From: Burkholderiales bacterium | GTDB lineage: Bacteria > Pseudomonadota > Gammaproteobacteria > Burkholderiales > Thiobacillaceae | NCBI GenBank assembly: GCA_005790965.1 | Contig: SXTL01000033.1 | Span: 1 to 23,733, forward strand | Direction: 5' to 3' | DNA: 23,733 bases | In this document: piece by piece, positions 1 to 8,351 of the stretch | Numbering within the stretch: the stretch's first letter is position 1 | Layout of the letters: the number at the start of each line of letters is the position of its first letter | Notes under the pieces: generated by a model | What the model saw: only the letters and a program-made list of their open reading frames with translations | Databases searched by the model: none | Told to the model about the DNA's origin: nothing | Made by a program: the position numbers and the translations under genes

Positions 1-650
1 GTGTCCCATTGTTCGATGATGCCGTCGTGCATGACACCAATCTTGTCCGCCATCGCAAAGGCCTCGTGCTGGTCGTGGGTCACCAAAAGTGCGGTGATGC
101 CTTCGATTTTGAGGATGTCGCGCACCTCGATGGATAAGCGCTCGCGCAGATCAACATCAAGGCTGGAAAAGGGTTCGTCCAGCAACAGCAGGCGGGGGCG
201 AGGCGCCAGCGCACGGGCCAGGGCCACGCGCTGCTGCTGGCCGCCGGACAGGCGATGCGGGGCGTTGTTGGCCTCCGCGGCGAGCCCGGTCAGTTGCAAC
301 ATGGCTCGCACCCGGGCCTCGCGCTCGCGGCGTGACCAGGTGAACAGACCAAAACCGATGTTTTCTGCCACGCTTAGGTGAGGAAAGAGGGCGAAATCCT
401 GGAATACCAGGCCAACCTGTCGTTGTTGCGGCGGCGTTTGCAGGCGGGCGTTGGCGACCCGTTCACCTCCCAGATGTATTTCACCGTCTTGCAAAACTTC
501 CAGCCCGGCGATCAGCCGCAAGGTACTGGTTTTTCCGCATCCAGAAGCGCCCAGCAGGCAGCCGATCTCGCCCGGTTCCAGGTTCAGGCTGACGCCTTTC
601 AAAACGGTTTTGCTACCGTGAGTATGAAAAATGTTAGCAAGCGATAGCAT
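1..650 (-). CDS. fbpC: Iron(III) ABC transporter, ATP-binding subunit (partial, C-terminus beyond the window)
   Basis: This is the ATPase that powers the FbpABC iron importer on the cytoplasmic face of the inner membrane. About 216 codons are visible, read leftward from ATG at 650, and the rest is cut by the window edge. Seen directly: Walker A GASGCGKT at residues 34-41, Q-loop glutamine at 84 in VFQDFALF, ABC signature LSGGQQQR at 134-141, Walker B LLLLDEP ending near residue 160, and the H-loop VTHD at 190-193. Family members are about 350 residues long, with a C-terminal regulatory domain that would lie outside the window. The start overlaps the 3' end of fbpB by 17 bases, so translation is probably coupled. 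Iron as substrate is inferred from the neighbouring FbpA-like protein and Fur box; the ATPase alone would only be called a CysA/PotA/FbpC-type subunit. Confidence 0.9.
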   Translation of the reverse strand, partial: MLSLANIFHTHGSKTVLKGVSLNLEPGEIGCLLGASGCGKTSTLRLIAGLEVLQDGEIHLGGERVANARLQTPPQQRQVGLVFQDFALFPHLSVAENIGFGLFTWSRREREARVRAMLQLTGLAAEANNAPHRLSGGQQQRVALARALAPRPRLLLLDEPFSSLDVDLRERLSIEVRDILKIEGITALLVTHDQHEAFAMADKIGVMHDGIIEQWD

Positions 651-2259
651 GATCTTGTCCCTTGGTCAGTAACCAGACCGGCAACAAGCCGACCACGACG
701 ATGGCCAGCGCGGGCAAGGCGGCGCGCTCCCATTCGCCTTCCGAAGTCATTTCAAACACCCGCACGGCGAGGGTGTCCCAGCCGAACGGTCGAGTCATTA
801 GCGTAATCGGCAGTTCTTTCATGATATCGACAAAAGTGAGCGCGGCCGCGGTGAGCAGCGACACCCGCAGCATCGGCAAATGCACTCGCCACAGCCGCTG
901 AGTGCCCACCACACCGAGTGATTGCGCGGCTTCGTCCACACCACGAGAAATGCGCGCCAGGCCGGAATCCACCGGCCCGTAACTCACCGCCAGAAAGCGC
1001 GCGGCATAGGCCAACAGCATCACCGCGAGGGTGCCGCCGAGAATCTGGCTGGCGGCGCCAAAGTGGTCGATAAACAGGTTATCCAGCCAAGCGATAGGGA
1101 TGAAGATGCCCACCGCCAAAACGGCGCCCGGTACCGCATAACCCAGAGTGGCAAGCCGTGTTGTGAAATGAAGAGCACTGAAACGCAGACCGCCACCGGG
1201 GGGCAGGCGCTGAGCATAACCCAAAGCTAGGGCCAGGACCCCGACGAGCAGGGCGCCGAGACCGGAAAGAAGCAGCGAATGCCAGGCAAATTCCCAGTAA
1301 CGCGCATCAAAGTCGGCGGCAAAGACATCGCCTGACCACAGCGCGATCTGGGTCATGGGCAGGATGAAGGCCAGTACAAATACCTTGAGCGACCAGCCCG
1401 CCGCCAGCCAGCCGCGCCAGCCGTCCAACACGATGCGTGTCGGCGCGGTCGCAGCACGGGTGGAAGCCGCGTAGCTGCGGTTGGCGCGCAACTGGTATTC
1501 CAGGAGTGCCAGCACAAACACAAAAAAGATGAGAATCGAAGCGAGCTGGGCCGCCGCCGGCAACGAGAACAGCGAGAACCAGGCCTTGTAAATGGCAGTC
1601 GTAAAGGTGTTGTAGTTGAACACCGAGACCGTGCCGAAATCGGCCAGCGTTTCCATGATCGCCAGCAACAGTCCGGCCGCAATGCCTGGCCGCGCCATTG
1701 GCAGGGCTACCCGCCAGAAGGCCTGCGCACGGGTCAGGCCCAACGCTTGTGAGGCTTCCAGCAAGCGCCGACCCTGACCCTGAAAGGCGGCCCGCGCAGT
1801 AAGAAAAACATAGGGGTAGAGCGCCAGGCTCATCACCAGAATCACGCCACCGCGCGAACGCACCTCGGGAATCGCCGTGAAGTTCCAGGTTTCGCGCAGC
1901 CAAGTGGGTAGGGCACCGGTGAAATCAAACAACCCCAACCAGACAAAGGCAGTGACATAGGCAGGCAGCGCCAGCGGCAAGAGCAAGGCCCAGCTGAAAA
2001 AGCGGCGGCCAGGAAAATCGCACGCGGCCGTGAGCCAGGCCAGCGAAACGCCGAGTAGCGTTACACCCAGGCCCACCCCCAGCACCAACCAGAGCGTGTT
2101 TACGAGCAGCTCCGGCAGCACAAACTGCCAGAGGTGGTGCCAGATGCTCTGATCCGGATCGGCCAGCGACGACACCACCACTGCCACCGGAATGAGGGTA
2201 ACGAGGGCAATGGGAAGGACGATCAACCAAGGTGTGAGACGCATAGCGCGGGTTCGCAT
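634..2259 (-). CDS. fbpB: Iron(III) ABC transporter, fused permease
   Basis: An inner-membrane permease of 541 residues that should carry ferric iron from the periplasmic protein FbpA into the cytoplasm. It is very hydrophobic and is built as two homologous halves. Each half carries an EAA-type loop that docks the ATPase: the first at about residues 168-191 (EASQALGLTRAQAFWRV) and the second at about 443-465 (EAAQSLGVVGTQRLWRV). This two-in-one design with about twelve membrane helices is normal for FbpB/SfuB/HitB. The start at 2259 opens directly into the first helix; a second ATG five codons later (2244) is possible. It lies 79 bases after fbpA, across a terminator-like hairpin, and overlaps fbpC. 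The permease family also includes thiamine and other ferric transporters, so specificity comes from FbpA. Confidence 0.92.
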   Translation of the reverse strand: MRTRAMRLTPWLIVLPIALVTLIPVAVVVSSLADPDQSIWHHLWQFVLPELLVNTLWLVLGVGLGVTLLGVSLAWLTAACDFPGRRFFSWALLLPLALPAYVTAFVWLGLFDFTGALPTWLRETWNFTAIPEVRSRGGVILVMSLALYPYVFLTARAAFQGQGRRLLEASQALGLTRAQAFWRVALPMARPGIAAGLLLAIMETLADFGTVSVFNYNTFTTAIYKAWFSLFSLPAAAQLASILIFFVFVLALLEYQLRANRSYAASTRAATAPTRIVLDGWRGWLAAGWSLKVFVLAFILPMTQIALWSGDVFAADFDARYWEFAWHSLLLSGLGALLVGVLALALGYAQRLPPGGGLRFSALHFTTRLATLGYAVPGAVLAVGIFIPIAWLDNLFIDHFGAASQILGGTLAVMLLAYAARFLAVSYGPVDSGLARISRGVDEAAQSLGVVGTQRLWRVHLPMLRVSLLTAAALTFVDIMKELPITLMTRPFGWDTLAVRVFEMTSEGEWERAALPALAIVVVGLLPVWLLTKGQDHAIAC

Positions 2260-2294
2260 CCAAAAATAAAGCCCCAGCCGTCAAAACGGCTAGG
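2260..2294 (-). terminator. Terminator-like hairpin between fbpA and fbpB
   Basis: Read on the minus strand, a nine-pair stem (CCTAGCCGT pairing with ACGGCTGGG, with one G-T pair and a TTTG loop) is followed by a T-rich run. The stem lies at 2273-2294 and the run at 2260-2271. It sits between the end of fbpA and the start of fbpB. I infer partial termination that favours high FbpA over low permease and ATPase, a common pattern for importer operons with a periplasmic protein. The T run is interrupted by other bases, so leaky termination or a simple RNA stabiliser is as likely as a full stop. Confidence 0.55.
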
Positions 2295-2338
2295 ACATGG
2301 TCGATTTTAGCGGGTTTAGAAACACATACTTGGAGCGC

Positions 2339-3346
2339 TTACTTGTAACCGACGCGGTCCATCAGCATCGTTGCCTTGGCCTGCAGCTTACCGGCCTCCG
2401 CCACATTAATGAGGTTGTGCTTGAACCCACCCCAGGCGGTAACGGTTTTATCCGGTTGCACTTGCGGGTTGACCGGGTATTCCAGATTGACATCGGCGTA
2501 CAGGTTCTGTGCCTTGGCCGAGGCCAGCCATTCCAGCAACTTGATGGCGCCCTGCGGATTTTTGGCATGTTTGGTCACACCCGCGCCGGAAACATTGACA
2601 TGCACGCCGGCGGCCTTGTTCTTCAGACCTTGGTTGGGCCAGAAGAGGGCCAGCGGTAGGGTGGGTTTCTTCTCCATCAGGCGGCCATAGTAATAGGTGT
2701 TCACCACGGTCACATCGCACTGGCCGGCGGCCACCGCCTCCATCGCCTTGGTGTCATCGGGAAACGGCGCGGTGGCCAAGTTGCCGACCCAGCCTTTGAC
2801 GATATCTTCGGTCTTGCCCTCGCCGTGCTCCCAAATCATCATGGCTACCAGCGACTGGTTGTAGACTTTTTTCGAGGTGCGCAGGCACAGACGGTTTTTC
2901 CACTTGGTGCTGGCCAGGTCTTCATAGGTGGACAATTCGCCCGGCTTCACCATGTTCTTGTTGTACACCAGCGTGCGGGCACGCACCGACAGTCCAAACC
3001 ATTCATTGTCGGGATCGTGCAGGTGACCGGGAATATTGGCTTGCAGGGTCTTTGAGCTAACCGGTTGTAACAGGCCTTCATTGGCGGCCTGCCACAAGTT
3101 GCCAGCATCCACGGTCATGAAGAGGTCAGCGCGGGTGTTTTTACCCTCAGCCTTCAGACGCGCCATCAGCGGGCCCTCTTTGTCGGTCACAAACTTCACC
3201 GCTACCCCGGTTTCCTGGGTATAGGCATCGAACAGTGGCTTGATCAACTGCTCGTTGCGGGCCGAATACACCACAACTTCGGCACTGGAAATCGCCGGGA
3301 CAGACAGGGCGCCTATCAGGAGCATGCGGGCAAGACAATTTTTCAT
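2339..3346 (-). CDS. fbpA: Periplasmic iron(III)-binding protein
   Basis: This 335-residue periplasmic protein captures ferric iron and delivers it to FbpB. The N-terminus is a signal peptide (Lys at 2, hydrophobic core, Ala-X-Ala-like site SSA before EVVVYSARNEQ, cleavage near residue 22). The mature start VVVYSAR is typical of this transferrin-like family. A run of tyrosines at 218-220 (NTYYYGRL) matches the paired iron-ligand tyrosines of FbpA/FutA proteins. The His found near the start of the Neisseria protein is replaced by Arg (YSAR), as in the FutA/Campylobacter-like clade; this comparison is from memory. A clear ribosome-binding site GGAGAA precedes the ATG. The upstream promoter carries a near-consensus Fur box, so expression should rise when iron is scarce. 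Binding of another metal or anion is possible but unlikely. Confidence 0.93.
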   Translation of the reverse strand: MKNCLARMLLIGALSVPAISSAEVVVYSARNEQLIKPLFDAYTQETGVAVKFVTDKEGPLMARLKAEGKNTRADLFMTVDAGNLWQAANEGLLQPVSSKTLQANIPGHLHDPDNEWFGLSVRARTLVYNKNMVKPGELSTYEDLASTKWKNRLCLRTSKKVYNQSLVAMMIWEHGEGKTEDIVKGWVGNLATAPFPDDTKAMEAVAAGQCDVTVVNTYYYGRLMEKKPTLPLALFWPNQGLKNKAAGVHVNVSGAGVTKHAKNPQGAIKLLEWLASAKAQNLYADVNLEYPVNPQVQPDKTVTAWGGFKHNLINVAEAGKLQAKATMLMDRVGYK

Positions 3347-3380
3347 CGGATTCTCCGGGACAGATAACAGAACGCCCCGG

Positions 3381-3409
3381 ATTTAAACACTAATGATAAT
3401 AATTGTCAA
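3381..3409 (-). promoter_or_regulatory. fbpA promoter
   Basis: On the minus strand, a perfect -35 box TTGACA (3404-3409) is followed after 17 bases by TTAAAT (3381-3386), a four-of-six match to the -10 consensus. It drives fbpA, whose ATG is at 3346, leaving a leader of roughly 25-30 bases. The spacer contains the Fur box described separately. Confidence 0.7.
3389..3407. promoter_or_regulatory. Fur box (iron-responsive operator)
   Basis: The 19 bases ACTAATGATAATAATTGTC match the classic Fur consensus GATAATGATAATCATTATC at 15 of 19 positions. The site lies within the spacer between the -35 and -10 boxes of the fbpA promoter, so bound Fe-Fur would block RNA polymerase. This supports iron as the substrate of the downstream ABC transporter. 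Confidence 0.8.
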
Positions 3410-3510
3410 TAACAAAAAGATTGCGGGGCGATGGAGCTTGTCGCACTACACCAAAATTGCCGCCGCAACGCATACCCTTCGACGCGTCCTTGTGGATTGA
3501 ACACGCGCTG

Positions 3511-5496
3511 CTAGCGCACCACCTCCTTCAGCTGTTCAAGGATCGCCGGATTTTCCAAAGTAGAAACATCGGAGGTAATTTCCTCACCCTTGGCCAAGGT
3601 CCTTAGCAGGCGGCGCATGATCTTTCCAGAACGGGTCTTGGGCAGGTTATCGCCGAAGCGGATTTCGTCCGGTTTAGCGATCGGGCCAATCTCGTGGGCG
3701 ACATGATTGCGCAAGTCATTCACGATGGCCTTGGCCTCATCACCCGTGGGACGGCTGCGCTTGAGCACCACATAGGCGACGATGCCTTCACCCTTGATGT
3801 CGTGCGGCTTACCGACCACGGCAGCCTCAGCGACCAACGGATGCGATACCAAAGCCGATTCGATCTCCATAGTGCCCAAGCGATGTCCAGACACATTCAG
3901 CACATCGTCGATACGGCCCATGATGGTGAAATAGCCGGTTTGGGGATCGCGAACCGCACCATCGCCGGCCAGATACAAGCGACCGCCCAATTCCTCGGGG
4001 TAATACGATTTCGTGAAACGCCCCGGATCACCCCAGATGGTGCGAATCATTGACGGCCACGGCTTCTTGATAACTAAAAATCCGCCCTGACCCCAATCCA
4101 CATCATGTCCAGTCTCATCCACAATCTCAGCCATGATGCCTGGGAAGGGCAGGGTGCAGGAGCCCGGCACCGTGGGCGTCGCGCCCGGCAAGGGGGTGAT
4201 CATGTGACCGCCGGTCTCAGTCTGCCACCAAGTATCAACAATCGGGCAACGGCTGCCGCCAACCTGTTCGTGATACCACATCCAAGCCTCTGGATTGATC
4301 GGTTCACCGACCGTCCCCAACAAGCGAAGGGTGGTCAGATTGAACTGGCTGGGGTGACATTCGGGATGCCCTTCACCCAGCTTGATCAGGGCGCGAATGG
4401 CGGTTGGCGCGGTGTAAAAAATGCTGACTTTGTGCGCCGCGATCATGCGCCAGAAGCGGCCCGCATCTGGATAGGTCGGAACCCCTTCGAAAACCACCTC
4501 CGTTCCGCCGCAGGCCAACGGCCCATAAGCCACATAGGTATGACCGGTAACCCAGCCGATATCAGCCGTGCACCAGAACACATCGTCCGGCTTGAGATCG
4601 AAGGTCCACTTCATGGTCAGCACAGCCTGTAACAAATACCCCGCCGTGGCGTGCTGCACACCCTTGGGCTTGCCAGTGGAGCCCGAGGTGTAAAGCAAAA
4701 ACAGGGGATGCTCGGCCTCGACCCATTCTGGTTCACAGATCTCGGGCTGATCCGCCACCACCTCATGCCACCACAAGTCACGCCCCGCAACCATAGCGCA
4801 CGCACCGCCAGTACGCTGATAAACGATGACCCGCGTGATGGTCTCGCAACCAACCATGGCCAGTGCCTCATCTACGGCCGGTTTAAGCGGAATGTTCTTG
4901 CCGCCACGCGCCTGCTCATCGGCCGTGATCACCATCACCGCGCGGGCGTCTTCGATGCGGTCTTTCAGAGACTGCGCGGAAAAACCGCCGAACACCACGG
5001 AATGGGTCGCGCCGATACGGGCACAGGCCTGCATGGCAACCACGCCCTCGATCGACATTGGCAGGTAGATGACCACACGATCACCTTTCTTGACCCCCTG
5101 CGCCTTGAGTGCATTGGCAAATTGACCTACCCGCGCCAGCAGTTCCCTGTAAGTTACCCGGGTAACCTGGCCGTCATCAGCCTCAAAATGGATCGCCACC
5201 TTGTCACCCAGGCCTGCCTCAACATTTTTATCCAGGCAGTTGTAGGAGACATTCAGCCGGCCATCCGTAAACCACTGATAGAACGGCGCACTCTTCTCAT
5301 TCAAGACCTCTGTAAAGGGCTGCTTCCAAGTCAAATGTTCCTGCGCCAAACGCGCCCAATAGCCCTCGTAATCGGCCTCTGCCTCGGCACAAAGCGCCCG
5401 ATACGCTGCCATCCCGGAGATCGTCGCCTGCTTGACGAAGGCCTCCGAGGGAGAAAAGATCCGCGTCTCATGCGCGACAGATTCGATGTTCGACAT
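3511..5496 (-). CDS. acs: Acetyl-CoA synthetase (AMP-forming)
   Basis: Acs activates acetate with ATP and CoA to acetyl-CoA in the cytoplasm. Length is 661 residues, normal for the family (about 650). The adenylate-forming core motif YTSGSTGKPKGV lies near residue 270. The C-terminal PKTRSGKIMRR motif places the catalytic lysine, the usual target of regulatory acetylation, at residue 625. Further family landmarks are WWQTETGG and the hinge-region stretch GRIDDVLNVSGHRLG. A ribosome-binding site (GGAG) lies nine bases before the ATG. The gene stands alone: fbpA starts 164 bases beyond its end with its own promoter, and glnE diverges on the other side. Propionyl-CoA synthetase is a related alternative, but the overall sequence reads as Acs. 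Confidence 0.96.
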   Translation of the reverse strand: MSNIESVAHETRIFSPSEAFVKQATISGMAAYRALCAEAEADYEGYWARLAQEHLTWKQPFTEVLNEKSAPFYQWFTDGRLNVSYNCLDKNVEAGLGDKVAIHFEADDGQVTRVTYRELLARVGQFANALKAQGVKKGDRVVIYLPMSIEGVVAMQACARIGATHSVVFGGFSAQSLKDRIEDARAVMVITADEQARGGKNIPLKPAVDEALAMVGCETITRVIVYQRTGGACAMVAGRDLWWHEVVADQPEICEPEWVEAEHPLFLLYTSGSTGKPKGVQHATAGYLLQAVLTMKWTFDLKPDDVFWCTADIGWVTGHTYVAYGPLACGGTEVVFEGVPTYPDAGRFWRMIAAHKVSIFYTAPTAIRALIKLGEGHPECHPSQFNLTTLRLLGTVGEPINPEAWMWYHEQVGGSRCPIVDTWWQTETGGHMITPLPGATPTVPGSCTLPFPGIMAEIVDETGHDVDWGQGGFLVIKKPWPSMIRTIWGDPGRFTKSYYPEELGGRLYLAGDGAVRDPQTGYFTIMGRIDDVLNVSGHRLGTMEIESALVSHPLVAEAAVVGKPHDIKGEGIVAYVVLKRSRPTGDEAKAIVNDLRNHVAHEIGPIAKPDEIRFGDNLPKTRSGKIMRRLLRTLAKGEEITSDVSTLENPAILEQLKEVVR

Positions 5497-5551
5497 AGGC
5501 TACGACTCCTCAACAGCATCCAAAAAAGGTCACTCCCCCCCGGGAAGGTGC

Positions 5552-5580
5552 AAAATAAGACAATTCCCACCGATTGACAA
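5552..5580 (-). promoter_or_regulatory. Possible acs promoter
   Basis: On the minus strand, TTGTCA (5575-5580, five of six to the -35 consensus) and TATTTT (5552-5557, four of six to the -10) are spaced by 17 bases. The predicted leader to the acs ATG at 5496 is about 50 bases. The -35 element overlaps the most upstream candidate start of the divergent glnE. This is a consensus match only. Confidence 0.4.
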
Positions 5581-8282
5581 TCACCACCTGTGGCCACCCC
5601 GTGACATTCATTAACCACATCGACCATGCCAGCCACCACTCCCGCTGGCTGGCAGCCCGTTTATCCGCCCGCCCGGATCTCCGCGGGAACTTGGCGGAAA
5701 CTATTGAACAGCCCTTTAGCGCCGCTGAAATGGCCACGGTGCTGGGCGTCCATCTAGCGACGCATAGCGACCTGGGCGTCGCCTTGCGCCGGCTGCGCGA
5801 AGCGGTCATGGCGCGCCTGATCGTACGAGACATTAACGGCCTTGCAGACCTCACCGAGATTACCGGCACTTGTACGGATCTTGCCGAACTCGCCGTCCAA
5901 CGCAGTATCACTCAGATCCATCCCGAGCTCGTCGCCATTCACGGTGAGCCGCTTGATAGCAACGGTCAGCCGCAGCAAATGATGGTAGTTGGCATGGGCA
6001 AACTGGGCGGACGCGAGCTCAATGTCTCGTCCGACATCGACCTCATCTTTGTTTACCCCGAGGGCGGCGAGACGGCCGGGCCACGCCGCATCGACAACCA
6101 CGAATTCTTTACCCGCCTCGGCAAACGCCTGATCGCCCTGATCGGCGACAGCACGGCCGACGGCTTTGTATTTCGCGTCGATATGCGTCTGCGCCCCTAC
6201 GGCGATGGAGGGCCGCTAGCCAGTAGCCTCGCCATGCTGGAGGAATATTTTTACACCCAAGCCCGGGAATGGGAACGCTACGCCTGGATCAAGGGTCGTG
6301 TGCTGAACACTGGCGAGACTGTGGCCACTGCGGCCCTGGAGGCCTTGCGTCGCCCCTTCGTGTTCCGAAAATATTTCGACTACGGAGCCTTCGCCGCCAT
6401 GCGCGACCTACACGCGCAAATCCGTCGCGAGGTGGTACGCAAAGATCGCGCCGACAACATCAAGCTTGGCCCCGGCGGGATCCGCGAGATTGAATTTATC
6501 GCCCAAGTCCACCAGTTGGTACGCGGCGGCCGCGAGCCGGCCTTGCAAACGCGCCCCACCCGCCAAGTTCTCGACCTTCTGCCAGGGGCCCAGTTGCTGC
6601 CTCAAACCACGGTGGATCAGTTGCAACAGGCCTATGTTTTCCTCCGCACCGTAGAGCACCACCTGCAATATCTGGATGATGCCCAGACCCAAGAACTTCC
6701 CGCCCAGGCCGAAGACCGTACGCGCATCGCTGCGGGCATGGGCTTTACTGACTGGGCCGCGTTTTACGCCCACCTCACGACCCTGCGCCGTGGCGTCGCC
6801 AACGAATTCGAGACCCTGTTTGGCACGGAAGTCGCCAGCGAGAAGACGGACCACCCCTTGGCTGGGTTATGTGAGCGGCCCGAGGTCGAAGTCCTCCAAG
6901 CCTTGGCCGAGCGGGGTTTTGGCGATCCGGCCGCGTGTTACCGGCAGCTCATTGCCTTGCGCACCGGCAGCCGCTACCACGCCTTACCCGCCGCCAACCA
7001 GCTTGCCGTAGATGCCCTGCTGCCCCACTTGATCGCGGCTGCTACCGAGTTCGCCAATGCCGACGACACCCTGTCCCGGATGTTAACCCTGCTGGAGACC
7101 ATCTGCCGCCGTGCCCCCTATCTGCGCCTCCTGAGCGAATATCCGAGCACCTTGACCCAGATCGCTCGCCTCTGCAGCAGCAGCCCGTGGGCAGCGCAAT
7201 ACCTGACCCGGCAGCCGCACCTCCTTGACGAACTGATCGACGCCCGGCTGCTGACGGCCGAGATTGACTGGGCCGAGGCGCGACAAGGTCTGGAGTCCCA
7301 ACTCGATGCTTTAGCCGGCGACACCGAGCGCGAAATGGATGCCTTGCGCCACTTTAAGCAAACTCAGACCCTGCGTCTGCTGGCCCGCGATCTGGCCGGC
7401 GAACTGCGCCTGGAGATCCTGTCTGATCGCCTGACCGAACTGGCCGATCTGCTGCTCGATGTCACCGTTGACCGCGTCTGGCGTGAGTTGCCACGCCGGC
7501 ATTGCGAGAACCCAACCTTCGCGGTGATCGCCTATGGCAAGCTAGGTGGCAAAGAGCTGGGCTATGCCTCCGATCTCGACCTGGTCTTCTTGTACGACGA
7601 CGCCCACCCCGACGCTCAGGACACCTATGCCCGCCTGGCCAAACGGCTCAGTGCCTGGATGTCGGCGGTCACCCCGGCCGGAATTCTCTACGAAACCGAC
7701 CTGCGCCTGCGCCCGGACGGTGCCTCAGGCCTGCTGGTCAGCAGCGTGGCCGCCTACGCCGACTACCAACAGCATCAGGCCTGGACCTGGGAACATCAGG
7801 CCCTCACTCGCGCCCGCTTCTGTTGTGGCGATCGCTCGATCGGCCAGCGCTTCGAGGCCATCCGCGCAGCCATTCTGGCCTCGCCGCGTGACCTGCCACG
7901 GCTACGCACCGAGGTGCTGGAGATGCGCCAGAAGATGCACGATGGCCATCCCAATCGCGGCCCCCTGTTTGATCTGAAACATGACCCCGGCGGCTTGGTC
8001 GATTGCGAGTTTGCCGTGCAATACCTGATTCTGGCCCATGCCGGGCGACATCCAACCCTGCTTGCCAACTGCGGCAATATCGCCCTGCTCACCCGCGCAG
8101 CGGAGGCCGGCCTGTTGCCGATGGCCGTCGCTGGCGCCGCCGCCGACGCCTACCGTGAACTGCGCCGCCTGCAACATCAGGTCAAGCTGCAAGGGGCCGA
8201 CACCGCCCGCATTCCGCGCCCTGCCGCTGGCCCCTATCCGGAACATGTGCAGCGTCTGTGGCAGGCGGTCTTTGGCGTATAG
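5574..8282 (+). CDS. glnE: Bifunctional glutamine synthetase adenylyltransferase / adenylyl-removing enzyme
   Basis: GlnE switches glutamine synthetase off by adenylylation and on by deadenylylation, in response to the PII protein. The protein is about 900 residues, close to the family's usual length, and has two nucleotidyltransferase domains. The N-terminal adenylyl-removing domain has GMGKLGGREL at 140-149 and the metal-binding DxD at D154/D156. The C-terminal adenylyltransferase domain has YGKLGGKELGYASDLDL with DxD at D667/D669. Both catalytic halves therefore look intact. The start is uncertain. TTG at 5574 gives 902 residues, while GTG at 5601 gives 893; neither has a clear ribosome-binding site and no ATG is near. 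It is divergent from acs and is followed 69 bases later by ilvE. Confidence 0.95.
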   Translation: MTITTCGHPVTFINHIDHASHHSRWLAARLSARPDLRGNLAETIEQPFSAAEMATVLGVHLATHSDLGVALRRLREAVMARLIVRDINGLADLTEITGTCTDLAELAVQRSITQIHPELVAIHGEPLDSNGQPQQMMVVGMGKLGGRELNVSSDIDLIFVYPEGGETAGPRRIDNHEFFTRLGKRLIALIGDSTADGFVFRVDMRLRPYGDGGPLASSLAMLEEYFYTQAREWERYAWIKGRVLNTGETVATAALEALRRPFVFRKYFDYGAFAAMRDLHAQIRREVVRKDRADNIKLGPGGIREIEFIAQVHQLVRGGREPALQTRPTRQVLDLLPGAQLLPQTTVDQLQQAYVFLRTVEHHLQYLDDAQTQELPAQAEDRTRIAAGMGFTDWAAFYAHLTTLRRGVANEFETLFGTEVASEKTDHPLAGLCERPEVEVLQALAERGFGDPAACYRQLIALRTGSRYHALPAANQLAVDALLPHLIAAATEFANADDTLSRMLTLLETICRRAPYLRLLSEYPSTLTQIARLCSSSPWAAQYLTRQPHLLDELIDARLLTAEIDWAEARQGLESQLDALAGDTEREMDALRHFKQTQTLRLLARDLAGELRLEILSDRLTELADLLLDVTVDRVWRELPRRHCENPTFAVIAYGKLGGKELGYASDLDLVFLYDDAHPDAQDTYARLAKRLSAWMSAVTPAGILYETDLRLRPDGASGLLVSSVAAYADYQQHQAWTWEHQALTRARFCCGDRSIGQRFEAIRAAILASPRDLPRLRTEVLEMRQKMHDGHPNRGPLFDLKHDPGGLVDCEFAVQYLILAHAGRHPTLLANCGNIALLTRAAEAGLLPMAVAGAAADAYRELRRLQHQVKLQGADTARIPRPAAGPYPEHVQRLWQAVFGV

Positions 8283-8286
8283 GTAT

Positions 8287-8314
8287 TTGGGGAACAAGGC
8301 GGCTGCGCTACAAT
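8287..8314 (+). promoter_or_regulatory. Possible ilvE promoter
   Basis: TTGGGG (8287-8292) and TACAAT (8309-8314, five of six to the -10 consensus) are 16 bases apart in the glnE-ilvE gap. The ATG of ilvE is at 8352. A perfect inverted repeat (ATCTAT at 8313-8318, ATAGAT at 8330-8335) straddles the expected transcription start and might be an operator, but it is short. The -35 match is weak. Confidence 0.4.
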
Positions 8315-8351
8315 CTATGTCCAACCTTTATAGATTTCTGGAGTTTGCATC

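Noticed and set aside
1..650. fbpC as a truncated pseudogene
   Set aside because: The frame is open to the first base of the window with all ATPase motifs intact; the truncation is the window edge.
3505..3517. Hairpin GCGCT-GCT-AGCGC at the end of acs as a terminator
   Set aside because: The stem is five pairs, it includes the stop codon, and no T run follows on the minus strand.
4651..5577. A 308-codon open frame on the plus strand opposite acs
   Set aside because: It lies entirely antisense to a well-supported acetyl-CoA synthetase, its translation shows no domain I recognise, and it mirrors the codon bias of the real gene.
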